The position numbers and the translations under genes were made by a program. The notes beneath the pieces were generated by a model that saw only the letters and a program-made list of their open reading frames with translations, made no database searches and was not told the DNA's origin. This document shows, piece after piece, positions 1 through 5,534 of a DNA stretch of 5,601 nucleotides. Positions within the stretch are counted from its first letter, which is position 1, and each line of letters opens with the position of its first letter. The stretch is from Candidatus Aerophobota bacterium (lineage in GTDB: Bacteria; Aerophobota; Aerophobia; Aerophobales; B3-G15), in the NCBI GenBank assembly GCA_030607765.1, contig JAUWJJ010000091.1, forward strand, positions 1 to 5,601, read 5' to 3'.

Positions 1-803
1 AGGAAAAGAAGAAACAGTTGATTCTGGAGGGAGTTCCCAATAAGTATTTTGAAGTTTTAAAAGCAATAAAAAAAGTGCAAATTCAGCAAATCTCTGTTGA
101 GCAGGCAAGGGAAAACCTGCAGATGATAAAGAATAAATTCTCTCTGGGTGATGCTAATGAACTGGACGCTATGCAGGCTGAAGTGAGGTTTTCTCTGTTT
201 CAGCTTAACTTAACCCGAGCCGAGAATGACCTTACTACTGTTAAGATGAATTTCAACTATGTTCTGGGCTTATCCACAGATACCCCCATCAAGCTTACCG
301 ATAGTTTTTCCTTTGAGCCTTTCCAGATAAGCCTTGAGGAGAGTATCAAGAAAGCTCTGCAAAATAGATACGAAATTAGACAGGCCGAGAATGAGGTTGA
401 GCTTGCCAGGCTTAACTTAACTCTTAAGCAAAATGAGTATACCTCCGATATCGAGCAAAAAAAGGCAGAGACAGAGCTTAAGATAAAACAGGTAAGCTTA
501 AAGGAGCTAAAGCAAAAGATTCCCATTGAGATTACCACATCCTTTCTCGATTTAAAAGAGGAGGAAAAAAATGTAGAGATATCCAGAAGGAATGGGGAGG
601 AAAAGGAAGAAAGTTACCGAATTTCCCAGATTCAATACAAAGCAGGGCTTATCATCACTACGGACCTGTTAGATTCTCAGATTGAGCTCACTCAAGCAAA
701 AATTGATGCCCTGGAGGCGCTCTTTAGCTATAATCTAACAAAGAACAACTTTATCAAAGCCCTGGGAGGTGAGCTTGAGAAAGATGAGGAGAAATCCCTT
801 TAG
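1..803 (+). CDS. TolC-family outer-membrane efflux protein (OEP domain), 5'-partial, lacking the second beta-hairpin
   Basis: The reading frame is open from the left edge (first full codon at 3-5) to the TAG at 801-803. The TTG at 18 and nearby codons are internal, because the visible protein begins inside the first long helical pair. By alignment to the next gene about 165 N-terminal residues lie off the window. Visible order: helical segment with E-Q-A-R-E-N-L and the turn G-D-A-N-E-L-D (about 96-170), end of the first OEP repeat at Y-V-L-G-L (258-272), then the second repeat starting at S-L-E-E-S-I-K-K-A-L (about 333-362). In that repeat helix 5 runs straight into helix 7 near 441-449. The roughly 37 residues that form two transmembrane strands in the paralog are absent. 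The C-terminal helices include Q-Y-K-A-G-L and L-L-D-S-Q (about 630-690). A TolC relative is certain; function as a normal barrel channel is doubtful. It lies 29 bp before its paralog, probably in the same operon. Confidence 0.88.
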   Translation, partial: EKKKQLILEGVPNKYFEVLKAIKKVQIQQISVEQARENLQMIKNKFSLGDANELDAMQAEVRFSLFQLNLTRAENDLTTVKMNFNYVLGLSTDTPIKLTDSFSFEPFQISLEESIKKALQNRYEIRQAENEVELARLNLTLKQNEYTSDIEQKKAETELKIKQVSLKELKQKIPIEITTSFLDLKEEEKNVEISRRNGEEKEESYRISQIQYKAGLIITTDLLDSQIELTQAKIDALEALFSYNLTKNNFIKALGGELEKDEEKSL

Positions 804-819
804 AAAATGGTAAAGATAA

Positions 820-824
820 AGAGG
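820..824 (+). promoter_or_regulatory. Ribosome-binding site of the second TolC-family gene
   Basis: AGAGG lies 8 nt before the ATG at 833. It supports that start over the out-of-frame ATG at 829-831, which lies only 4 nt downstream of it. Confidence 0.6.
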
Positions 825-832
825 CAAAATGA

Positions 833-2209
833 ATGAGAGTTGTTTTGAGCATTACTGTTATAATTTTTCTTTTATCCTCCTCAGCCTGGTGTCAGGAAAA
901 TATAGTTAAGTTAACCTTGAAAGAAAGTATAGAGCAAGCACTTAAAGGCAATCTTGACCTTAAGATTACTGAGAGCCAGTTTCAGGGTACGGAATCTGAG
1001 GTTGCCAAAAAAGAGGCTCCCTTCAAGCTAAAGACAAATTTAGAAGTAGCCCCGCTTACCTGGAAAGGAGAAATTGATAACTTTAATTATCGACCGGAAG
1101 CTAATATAAGTGCTAATTTGCTCACCAAAAGTGGGACCACCTATAGCCTTGACATAGAAGAAGAAAAGGGGGAGGATGAAAGATTAAAGACAACCTTACT
1201 ATCCCTTACTCTTACTCAAAAAATACTGCCTCACCCCAAACTTAACTCATCCTATCTTTCCTTAAAGAAATCTCTTTTGGATTTAAGGAAAAATGAGCTT
1301 TCTCTAAAGGAGGAGGAAAATCATTTAAAACTTGAAGTTAAAACAAGTTTTTACACTATTTTAAAACAGAAAAGAAAAATTGAAATAGAAAAGCTTCACC
1401 TGGAGCAGGCAAAGGAAAACCTTATTATTCTTGAAGATAAACTAAGAAAGGGGTTAGCCAATGAGCTGGACCTCTTGAATGCTCAATTAGAAGTAGTTAG
1501 TGCAGAAAAGGTACTTTTTCAAAATCAAAATCAATTAACAAGATACTTAATAGAATTTAAAAGTCTTCTGGGCATTGATTCTCGAACTAATGTTGAACTG
1601 ATAGAAGAGAGTGAATACGAGTATGAACCACTAAAGCTCGAACTTAATCAAGCCGTTGAAGAAGCCCTGAAGAATCGAGTAGAGATAAAGCAACAAAAAC
1701 TAACAGCAGAGATTTGCCAGCTTGATTTAGCTCTAACAAAGAGCAAATTATCCCCTTCCCTTAATTTTTCTGGAGGCTACAGTTACAGCTATGGCAGTAA
1801 ACTTCAGGATGAGGAAAGAAAGGAGTACAAAGCATCTTTAATTTTTGAGATTCCTCTTTTAGATGGAGGAGAAAGCAAAGCAGAGATTCAGGGAACAGAA
1901 GAAAAACTTAAAGAAAACCAACTTAACCTTGAAAAGCTTAAAAGAGATATCTCCAGCGAGGTTCAGAACTATTTTCTCAACCTTTGGGAGAAGGAAAAGC
2001 AAATTGAGTTTTTTAATCTTTCTAAAGAAATATATCAGAAGGATTTAAGTATAGCCCAGGAAAGATTTTCCAGCGGGTCCATTACTAAAGATGAGCTCAG
2101 AGAAAAAGAAATTAATTTCAAACAAGCACAGATAGAGCTATTAGAGGCTCTGTTGGACTGCGAACTTACCAGATCAGAATTATTAAAAAGCATAGGAAAA
2201 GAGCTTTAA
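833..2209 (+). CDS. TolC-family outer-membrane efflux channel protein
   Basis: This 458-residue protein is a complete outer-membrane factor, the exit duct of a tripartite pump, and is of typical TolC-family length. Residues 1-20 form a Sec signal peptide: R2, a hydrophobic core V3-L14, then S-S-S-A-W-C before Q21. It does not fit a lipobox because W precedes C. Two OEP repeats follow. Repeat 1 has a helix at about 28-60, a beta-rich stretch at 64-130 with alternating polar and apolar residues (for example A-N-I-S-A-N-L, T-Y-S-L-D-I, L-S-L-T-L), then long helices at about 140-245 including E-Q-A-K-E-N-L and A-N-E-L-D-L-L. Repeat 2 starts near L271, and a clear beta-hairpin at about 309-346 (S-P-S-L-N-F-S-G-G-Y-S-Y-S-Y to I-P-L-L-D-G-G) is followed by helices to 456. 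It is paralogous to the gene just upstream and lies 17 bp before the adaptor gene, which places it in this pump. Substrate unknown. Confidence 0.93.
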   Translation: MRVVLSITVIIFLLSSSAWCQENIVKLTLKESIEQALKGNLDLKITESQFQGTESEVAKKEAPFKLKTNLEVAPLTWKGEIDNFNYRPEANISANLLTKSGTTYSLDIEEEKGEDERLKTTLLSLTLTQKILPHPKLNSSYLSLKKSLLDLRKNELSLKEEENHLKLEVKTSFYTILKQKRKIEIEKLHLEQAKENLIILEDKLRKGLANELDLLNAQLEVVSAEKVLFQNQNQLTRYLIEFKSLLGIDSRTNVELIEESEYEYEPLKLELNQAVEEALKNRVEIKQQKLTAEICQLDLALTKSKLSPSLNFSGGYSYSYGSKLQDEERKEYKASLIFEIPLLDGGESKAEIQGTEEKLKENQLNLEKLKRDISSEVQNYFLNLWEKEKQIEFFNLSKEIYQKDLSIAQERFSSGSITKDELREKEINFKQAQIELLEALLDCELTRSELLKSIGKEL

Positions 2210-2216
2210 AAACTAT

Positions 2217-2223
2217 GGAGGGG
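2217..2223 (+). promoter_or_regulatory. Strong ribosome-binding site that fixes a GTG start
   Basis: GGAGGGG lies just upstream of the GTG at 2227, with 5 nt between the GGAGG core and the GTG. The first in-frame ATG (2251) is much farther away and would remove the basic residues R2-K4 before the membrane anchor, so GTG is the better start. Confidence 0.7.
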
Positions 2224-2226
2224 TAA

Positions 2227-3324
2227 GTGAGAAAAAAATGGTTTTTATGGATGACAATAGCTGTAGTATTAGTTCTGGGAGGAATAGCTCTAATTAGGAT
2301 ATTTCCTCTTTCAAAAGAAGAAAAATCTAATTTGAAGGAATCTGTGGTAATTGCTAAAAGAGGGAATATTACCAGAATAGTCTCAGCAACAGGTTATCTT
2401 TCACCGCTAAAATATGGAAGTCTGAGATTTAATAGATCAGGTAGACTCAAGCAAATTATGGTTGATGAGGGAGATTATGTAAAAGAAGGGCAAATTCTTG
2501 CCCGACTTGAAGATGATCAGGAAAAACTTTCCCTCCTTCGGGCAGAAAATGCCTTAAAGGAAGCAGAATCAGAGTTAAAGAAAGCCAAGGTGAGCTCTCC
2601 TAAAAATGTAATTGAAGAAAGTCAGAGACAGGTAAAAGAGAGAGAGCTGGAACTTCAACTTAGAAAAAAAGATTTAGAGGATACATTGTTGAAAGCCCCT
2701 TTTCCCGGTGTGGTATCGAAAATATATGCAGAAGAAAAAGAAGTTGTCTCCACTCAAACTATTTCTGCTTCAAAAGATATCCTGCGGCTTATAGATACAG
2801 GCACGTTATTTGCTGATGTTTGTGTAGATGAAGTTGACATCTCTCAAATTCAGATAGGAAATAAAGCCCGAATAACTATAGATGCCTATCCAGATGAGGT
2901 TTTTCTTGGAAAAGTTGTAGAGATTGCCCCGGAAACTACCACTTCTTCAGGTCTGATAGTAATTGAGGTTAAAATAGAACTTGAAAAAGCTGACCCGAAG
3001 CTAAAACCAGGGTTTACTGCCAGTGCAGATATCATTGTGGGGAAGGCAAAAAATGTACTTATTTTGCCGGTAGAGGCGGTTAATGAAGAAGGTAAAGAAA
3101 AATTTGTAGCAATACTTGAGGAGGGGAAACCCTCTCTTAAACATATCGCTGTGGGAATTTCAGATGGCACAAATGTTGAGATTAAAAGCGGTTTGAAGGA
3201 AGGAGAATTGGTTCTTTTCTCGGGGTTGCAAAAGCTCATTGAGATTAGAAGAAAACAAAAAGAAGCTGAGGAAAACCCACAGAGAGGGGGCGGATCTCCT
3301 TTCCTTCCATCAAGAAGACACTAA
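2227..3324 (+). CDS. Periplasmic adaptor subunit, MacA/HlyD (membrane fusion protein) family
   Basis: A 365-residue adaptor that would link a MacB-type transporter to a TolC-type channel. It starts at GTG. M-R-K-K-W and a hydrophobic segment at about 5-26 give an uncleaved inner-membrane anchor with the rest in the periplasm; no lipobox is seen. The order is typical of the family: beta strand and A-T-G-Y-L at 54-58, first lipoyl half G-R-L-K to A-R-L-E-D (72-96), alpha-hairpin (about 97-153), second lipoyl half K-A-P-F-P-G-V-V-S-K-I (156-166), beta-barrel (about 190-270, with D-E-V-D-I and L-K-P-G-F-T-A), and the membrane-proximal domain (about 275-335, with I-L-P-V-E-A-V and G-L-K-E-G-E). 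The tail is glycine-rich and basic. Total length is close to E. coli MacA (371), but the hairpin is about 33 residues shorter and lacks the R-L-S tip motif. The ATPase and permease downstream make MacA the closest known role. Substrate unknown. Confidence 0.92.
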   Translation: MRKKWFLWMTIAVVLVLGGIALIRIFPLSKEEKSNLKESVVIAKRGNITRIVSATGYLSPLKYGSLRFNRSGRLKQIMVDEGDYVKEGQILARLEDDQEKLSLLRAENALKEAESELKKAKVSSPKNVIEESQRQVKERELELQLRKKDLEDTLLKAPFPGVVSKIYAEEKEVVSTQTISASKDILRLIDTGTLFADVCVDEVDISQIQIGNKARITIDAYPDEVFLGKVVEIAPETTTSSGLIVIEVKIELEKADPKLKPGFTASADIIVGKAKNVLILPVEAVNEEGKEKFVAILEEGKPSLKHIAVGISDGTNVEIKSGLKEGELVLFSGLQKLIEIRRKQKEAEENPQRGGGSPFLPSRRH

Positions 3325-3357
3325 TAGAAGGTAAAATGTAAGACGTAAAAAAGTAAA

Positions 3358-3412
3358 GTAGTATAGACCTTCAGGTCTGCCTAATTCTGGCAGGTCTAAA
3401 GACCTGCACTAC
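3358..3412. repeat. Nested palindromic repeat element (REP/MITE-like)
   Basis: Two 24-bp arms (3358-3381 and 3389-3412) are inverted copies, matching at 17 of 24 positions around a 7-nt loop. All seven differences are transitions; on the + strand RNA three become G-U pairs. Each arm is itself a hairpin: AGACCT-TC-AGGTCT at 3365-3378 and the perfect GCAGGTCT-AA-AGACCTGC at 3390-3407. It can therefore fold as one long stem or as two small hairpins. There is no T-run after it, so it is not a standard intrinsic terminator. It looks like a dispersed intergenic repeat; whether other copies exist in the genome cannot be seen here. Confidence 0.75.
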
Positions 3413-3444
3413 AATTATCGGCTCTAAAGACCTACACTACAATT
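3395..3444. repeat. Partial direct repeat of the palindrome's right arm
   Basis: A 22-bp segment at 3395-3416, beginning TCTAAAGACCT, recurs at 3423-3444 with one change (G3406 to A3434), giving a 28-bp period. The second copy lacks the pairing GCAGG half, so it is a truncated or decayed arm and does not form the 8-bp hairpin. It suggests a tandem duplication or the remnant of a second, overlapping element. Confidence 0.75.
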
Positions 3445-3459
3445 TATCAGGATTAAAGT

Positions 3460-4143
3460 ATGATTCAAGCAAGCGATATCAAAAGAGTTTATAGGGTTGG
3501 GGAAGTAAAGATAAAAGCTATACGAGGTATAAGTTTAAGGATAAAGGCAGGAGATTTTGTCTCTATTGCTGGACCTTCAGGATCGGGTAAATCTACCCTG
3601 ATGCATATCATTGGCTGTTTAGATAGACCCACCTCGGGAAAATTTTTTCTGGATGGGAAGGAAGTAGGAAAGTTAAATGATGATGAGCTGGCAGAAGTGC
3701 GAAATAAAAAAATAGGCTTTGTCTTCCAGCAGTTCAACCTTCTTTCTCGTTCTACAACCCTTCGCAATGTTGAACTTCCTCTCATTTATGCAGGAGTGAA
3801 GACGAGGGAGAGAATAAAAAGAGCTAAGGCAGCCCTGGAAAAAGTGGGATTATCTCATCGTCTTTACCATCGACCCAATGAGCTCTCCGGGGGCGAAAGG
3901 CAAAGAGTTGCCATAGCCAGGGCTCTGGTTAATAACCCCTCTCTTATTTTAGCTGATGAGCCCACGGGGAATCTTGATAGCAAGGCTGGTCAAGGTATTA
4001 TTGAAATTTTTCAAAAACTGCACAGTGAAGGACATACCCTGATTGTCGTAACTCACGAAAGATATGTAGCTGAATATTCAGAAAGGATAATTCACATAAA
4101 AGATGGGCTGCTTGAGAAAGAAGAAATTAACCACTTAACATAA
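3460..4143 (+). CDS. MacB/LolD-type ABC transporter ATP-binding protein
   Basis: A 227-residue cytoplasmic ATPase, the usual length for stand-alone MacB/LolD/FtsE-type nucleotide-binding proteins. All motifs are intact: Walker [10 protein letters not shown] (38-46), Q-loop F-Q-Q-F-N-L-L (89-95), ABC signature L-S-G-G-E-R-Q-R-V (142-150), Walker [10 protein letters not shown] with catalytic E167 (162-170), D-loop N-L-D (171-173) and H-loop H199 in V-V-T-H-E. The D-E-P-T-G-N-L-D signature and the R-P-T-S-G segment (56-60) are characteristic of the MacB/LolD/lipoprotein-export branch. It would power the permease encoded 176 bp downstream; in E. coli MacB both are one protein. The start is ATG with AGGA 7 nt upstream. 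LolD is a possible alternative on sequence alone, but the adaptor and TolC-type genes favour the Mac type. Confidence 0.96.
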   Translation: MIQASDIKRVYRVGEVKIKAIRGISLRIKAGDFVSIAGPSGSGKSTLMHIIGCLDRPTSGKFFLDGKEVGKLNDDELAEVRNKKIGFVFQQFNLLSRSTTLRNVELPLIYAGVKTRERIKRAKAALEKVGLSHRLYHRPNELSGGERQRVAIARALVNNPSLILADEPTGNLDSKAGQGIIEIFQKLHSEGHTLIVVTHERYVAEYSERIIHIKDGLLEKEEINHLT

Positions 4144-4185
4144 TTGGTAACAGTTCAGCCACTAAGTCACCAAGGCACAAAGAAG

Positions 4186-4194
4186 TGATATAAT
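4186..4194 (+). promoter_or_regulatory. Candidate extended -10 promoter for the permease gene
   Basis: TGATATAAT matches the extended -10 consensus TGnTATAAT exactly and reads towards the permease. No good -35 hexamer lies at 16-18 bp; the best is TCACCA at 4167-4172 (3 of 6, 16-bp spacer), and extended -10 promoters can work without one. Transcription would start near 4201, giving a leader of about 119 nt that includes the inner inverted repeat. In AT-rich DNA such a match can occur by chance. Confidence 0.35.
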
Positions 4195-4226
4195 CTCGTT
4201 GATCTGTTAATGCGTGGAGTAGAAAC

Positions 4227-4264
4227 GTAAATGCGTTTTACTTATTCACACATTTACGCATTTA
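4227..4264. repeat. Inner inverted repeat (potential stem-loop) in the ATPase-permease spacer
   Basis: TAAATGCGT (4228-4236) is perfectly inverted as ACGCATTTA (4256-4264) across a 19-nt loop. A competing small hairpin, GTAAA-tgcgt-TTTAC, spans 4227-4241. A third, related word TAATGCGT sits at 4208-4215. Together they could form alternative folds in the leader of the permease message. Confidence 0.6.
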
Positions 4265-4309
4265 TCTTGGTGTCTTTGTGTCTTGGTGGCTGAATAGTAA
4301 ATAGATTTT

Positions 4310-4314
4310 AGGAG
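4310..4314 (+). promoter_or_regulatory. Ribosome-binding site of the permease gene
   Basis: AGGAG lies 5 nt before the ATG at 4320, outside the right end of the MITE-like element. The permease gene therefore keeps its own translation signal despite the long spacer. Confidence 0.65.
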
Positions 4315-4319
4315 AAAAA

Positions 4320-5534
4320 ATGGAATTTACGGAAAACTTTAAGGCCGCATTGGATGGGATAAATACCAATAAAATGAGGTCTTTTCTGTCTATGTTGGGG
4401 ATTATCATTGGAATAGTAGCGGTTATCACTGTTGTTTCCATAACTCAAGGCTCCCAGGAATCTATTTCGGAAAGAATCAGAGGTCTGGGAACAAATCTCA
4501 TAACTGTTACGCCAGGAAGGAGGGGAGGATTTTCCGGCAGTAGAGCTCAAATACTTACTGAGGCTTTTACCATTGAGGAAGGAGAAGAAATTCGCAAGAG
4601 GGCTTCGGCAGTGAAATTAGTGGTGCCCATAATCCGGAAAACTCTTTTGATTCAGTATAAGGACAAAAATTTAGAAATTAGGGTTAATGGAGTTACTCCT
4701 GAGTATCAGGAGGTTATGAATTTTTGGGTAGAAAGGGGTAAGTTCATCGATTCACGGGATATAAAAAACTCTCGCACTGTTATTGTGTTAGGCCAGGAGG
4801 TAGCCAATGAATTATTTGGGAAGGGAGATCCTCTGGGGAAAGACATTATTATAAATACCTCCTTGAGCAGGTATAAATTTCGTGTTATTGGGATAATGGA
4901 ATCTAAAGGGCAGGTAATGTTTTCTAACTTTGATAATCAAACATATGTCCCCGTTACCACCGCTCAGAATAGACTTCTTAATGTCAAATATGTTACAAGT
5001 TTTTCGATTCAAGCCCAGGATGAAGAAAGTACTAACGATGCTGTAGAGCAAATTGATGCCATTCTCTATCAGAAATTTCAAGATGACGCTAAATATCGCA
5101 TTAGGAGTCAGGAACAGCTTCTCTCCACTATGGAAAGTACTATGGAGGTTTTTACCATTATGCTGGCTAGTGTCGCAGGAATCTCACTTTTAGTAGGAGG
5201 AATTGGCATTATGAACATAATGCTTGTCTCGGTTACTGAACGGACCAGGGAAATTGGAATTAGAATGGCTATAGGAGCTAAAAGAAAGGATATTCTCCTT
5301 CAGTTTTTATCCGAATCTGTGATTTTGTGTCTTGTTGGAGGAGCAATAGGGATAGCTCTTGGATGGGTAACCTCAAGTCTCATTGCCTCTATTCAAGGAT
5401 GGCCTACTTTAATCTCTTTTTGGGCAATAGTTATAGCTTTAAGTTTTTCCACTCTGGTTGGGCTTTTCTTTGGAATTTACCCAGCTAACAAAGCCTCAAA
5501 AATGAACCCTGTTGAGGCATTAAGATACGAGTAG
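4320..5534 (+). CDS. MacB/FtsX-family ABC transporter permease
   Basis: A 404-residue inner-membrane permease with the MacB layout. TM1 is at about 21-42 (S-F-L-S-M-L-G-I-I-I-G), followed by a large periplasmic MacB_PCD domain (about 43-276, containing V-T-P-G-R-R-G, D-P-L-G-K-D and F-R-V-I-G). The FtsX domain then has TM2 about 277-302, TM3 about 332-356 and TM4 about 364-387. Family hallmarks are S-V-T-E-R-T-R-E-I-G-I-R-M-A-I-G-A (304-320) between TM2 and TM3, and the C-terminal Y-P-A-N-K-A-S-K-M-N-P-V-E-A-L-R-Y (387-403). These MacB proteins work by mechanotransmission: ATP-driven dimer closure moves the periplasmic domains rather than passing substrate through the membrane part. It would pair with the ATPase encoded upstream, dimerise, and dock on the adaptor. 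The start is ATG with AGGAG 5 nt upstream, and the protein ends in the usual place, so it is complete. Confidence 0.96.
   Translation: MEFTENFKAALDGINTNKMRSFLSMLGIIIGIVAVITVVSITQGSQESISERIRGLGTNLITVTPGRRGGFSGSRAQILTEAFTIEEGEEIRKRASAVKLVVPIIRKTLLIQYKDKNLEIRVNGVTPEYQEVMNFWVERGKFIDSRDIKNSRTVIVLGQEVANELFGKGDPLGKDIIINTSLSRYKFRVIGIMESKGQVMFSNFDNQTYVPVTTAQNRLLNVKYVTSFSIQAQDEESTNDAVEQIDAILYQKFQDDAKYRIRSQEQLLSTMESTMEVFTIMLASVAGISLLVGGIGIMNIMLVSVTERTREIGIRMAIGAKRKDILLQFLSESVILCLVGGAIGIALGWVTSSLIASIQGWPTLISFWAIVIALSFSTLVGLFFGIYPANKASKMNPVEALRYE

Larger units (their letters stand above)
3325..3459. other. Intergenic region between adaptor and ATPase genes, mostly palindromic repeat
   Basis: These 135 bp contain no plausible gene. 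The first 33 bp are A-rich and featureless. The middle holds a nested palindrome (3358-3412), followed by a partial direct copy of its right arm (3423-3444). The end carries AGGA at 3449-3452, 7 nt before the ATPase ATG, as a modest ribosome-binding site. No convincing -35/-10 pair and no T-tract terminator are visible, so read-through from the adaptor gene into the ATPase gene is the simplest reading. Confidence 0.6.
4154..4294. mobile_element. MITE-like element with octamer-built terminal inverted repeats
   Basis: The 30-bp termini 4154-4183 and 4265-4294 are inverted copies with 25 of 30 matches; the outer 9 bp (TTCAGCCAC / GTGGCTGAA) are perfect. Each terminus carries three tandem copies of an 8-bp unit, NCACNAAG: CCACTAAG, TCACCAAG and GCACAAAG on the left; CCACCAAG, ACACAAAG and ACACCAAG on the right, read on the - strand. 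All five mismatches between the arms fall on the variable positions of the unit. An inner inverted repeat (4228-4236 / 4256-4264) abuts the right terminus. No coding potential and no clear target-site duplication are visible, so mobility is inferred from structure only. A structural RNA leader is the alternative. Confidence 0.6.
4144..4319. other. Intergenic region between ATPase and permease genes, filled by a MITE-like element
   Basis: This 176-bp gap has no plausible gene. About 141 bp (4154-4294) form an element with inverted terminal repeats. The remaining right flank (4295-4319) holds AGGAG at 4310-4314, a good ribosome-binding site 5 nt before the permease ATG. The gap is unusual for an ATPase/permease pair, which normally sit with little or no spacing. 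Confidence 0.7.

Noticed and set aside
257..538. 93-codon open frame on the - strand
   Set aside because: It lies entirely opposite the first TolC-family gene, has no ribosome-binding site or recognisable protein features, and reads as a shadow of the real frame.
878..895. Lipoprotein signal (cysteine at residue 20) in the second TolC-family protein
   Set aside because: The residues before the cysteine are S-A-W; tryptophan at -1 does not fit a lipobox, so ordinary signal-peptidase cleavage is more likely.
1863..2048. 61-codon open frame on the + strand inside the second TolC-family gene
   Set aside because: It is in another frame of a well-supported gene, and its lysine-rich composition comes from the AAA/AAG-rich host sequence.
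2886..3239. 117-codon open frame on the - strand
   Set aside because: It is fully antisense to the adaptor gene; its serine/phenylalanine-rich translation is what reverse-complemented GAA/AAA codons give.
3389..3412. Intrinsic terminator after the adaptor gene
   Set aside because: The hairpin is good but is followed by CACTACAATT and not a T-tract on either strand.
3358..3444. Possible CRISPR repeats, because of the 28-bp period
   Set aside because: There are only two copies, the second is truncated, and there is no true spacer between them. Nested palindromes explain it better.
4308..4550. Open frame on the - strand starting inside the permease gene and ending in the spacer
   Set aside because: It overlaps the well-supported permease N-terminus and has no start signal or family resemblance.
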